Shown here piece after piece: positions 31,304 to 31,358 of a DNA stretch of 31,358 bases. The position numbers and the translations under genes are program-made. The stretch lies in contig CAMOOR010000021.1 in NCBI GenBank assembly GCA_946621635.1, positions 1 to 31,358 of the forward strand. Reading direction: 5' to 3'. The stretch's first letter is position 1, and each line of letters starts with the position of its first letter. A model generated the notes under the pieces. The model searched no databases and had not been told where the DNA came from. It worked only from the letters and a program-made list of their open reading frames with translations. This DNA is from Colimorpha sp002372855 (GTDB taxonomy: Bacteria; Bacteroidota; Bacteroidia; Bacteroidales; P3).

Positions 31304-31331
31304 TTAACTCATAACTCATAACTCTTAACTG
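31304..31331. repeat. GTTATGAGTTAAGA repeat, third copy, inverted
   Basis: TTAACTCATAACTCATAACT and CTTAACTG are the reverse complement of the repeat seen at 646-676 and 18907-18938. It directly abuts the paired palindromes on its left and the leader of an 11-bp array on its right. Confidence 0.8.
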
Positions 31332-31333
31332 CT

Positions 31334-31358
31334 ACATGATTCGGCCCTTCTCATATAG
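31334..31358. repeat. Start of a second 11-bp array, cut by the window edge
   Basis: ACATGATTCGGC followed by CCTTCTCATATAG parallels the leader and first unit of the array at 17588. About 20 of 25 bases match in register. The rest lies outside the window. Confidence 0.65.

Overview
The window looks like chromosomal DNA from a GC-rich member of the Bacteroidales. Four start regions carry the Bacteroidetes-type -7 box TAnnTTTG, two of them with a TTTG- or TTGG-like -33 box 19 bp upstream. Gene content agrees: a Porin_10-type putative porin, a DUF3127 protein, an ExbB/ExbD/ExbD cluster with a small 4-TM membrane protein, a DUF4369/DUF5106-style thioredoxin protein and an ECF sigma/anti-sigma pair driving outer-membrane proteins. 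I cannot name a genus. No rRNA, tRNA, CRISPR array, transposase or phage gene was recognised.

Layout. (1) 1-1986: the 3' part of an ATP-grasp-like gene carrying an in-frame palindromic repeat, then mntP, then a convergent thioredoxin-fold lipoprotein. (2) 1987-2576: AT-rich gap with a nested, about 160-nt inverted repeat. (3) 2577-6588 (+): ECF sigma factor, single-TM anti-sigma-like protein and two paralogous surface proteins (adhesin-like head plus beta-barrel), closed by a terminator hairpin. (4) 6909-17451 (-): thirteen closely spaced genes, many joined by 4-bp ATGA overlaps: DUF3127 protein, 5-formyl-THF cyclo-ligase, FxYQPRF-motif membrane protein, panD, flippase-like protein, trxB, putative porin, rdgB, BFN-domain protein, BASS-type transporter, HAD phosphatase, a 69-aa protein and cardiolipin synthase. 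(5) 17452-17973: promoter, a hairpin-forming 11-bp array and an 8-bp array, then corA (+). (6) 19030-21447 (-): exbB, 4-TM protein, exbD, exbD. (7) 21547-26354 (-): valS, a TPR protein and a polyprenyl synthase. (8) 26529-31098 (-): small secreted outer-membrane-like protein, rhomboid protease, mutL and a thioredoxin-like protein. The last 250 bp are filled with repeats.

Functional themes are the cell envelope (ExbBD energy coupling, porin, cardiolipin synthase, flippase-like protein, rhomboid, surface barrels), thiol redox (trxB and two thioredoxin-fold exported proteins), nucleotide and DNA upkeep (rdgB, mutL, an SSB-tip protein) and cofactors (panD, folate salvage). The least ordinary aspect is the short-period repeat DNA: arrays with 8-, 9-, 10-, 11- and about 14-bp units, several folded into long hairpins, placed at gene edges. 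Some supply start or stop codons or in-frame peptide. One family, with a shared leader sequence, appears twice. The best candidate for an undescribed functional system is the sigma/anti-sigma/two-barrel operon; the best candidate for undescribed mobile DNA is the 11-bp hairpin array family.
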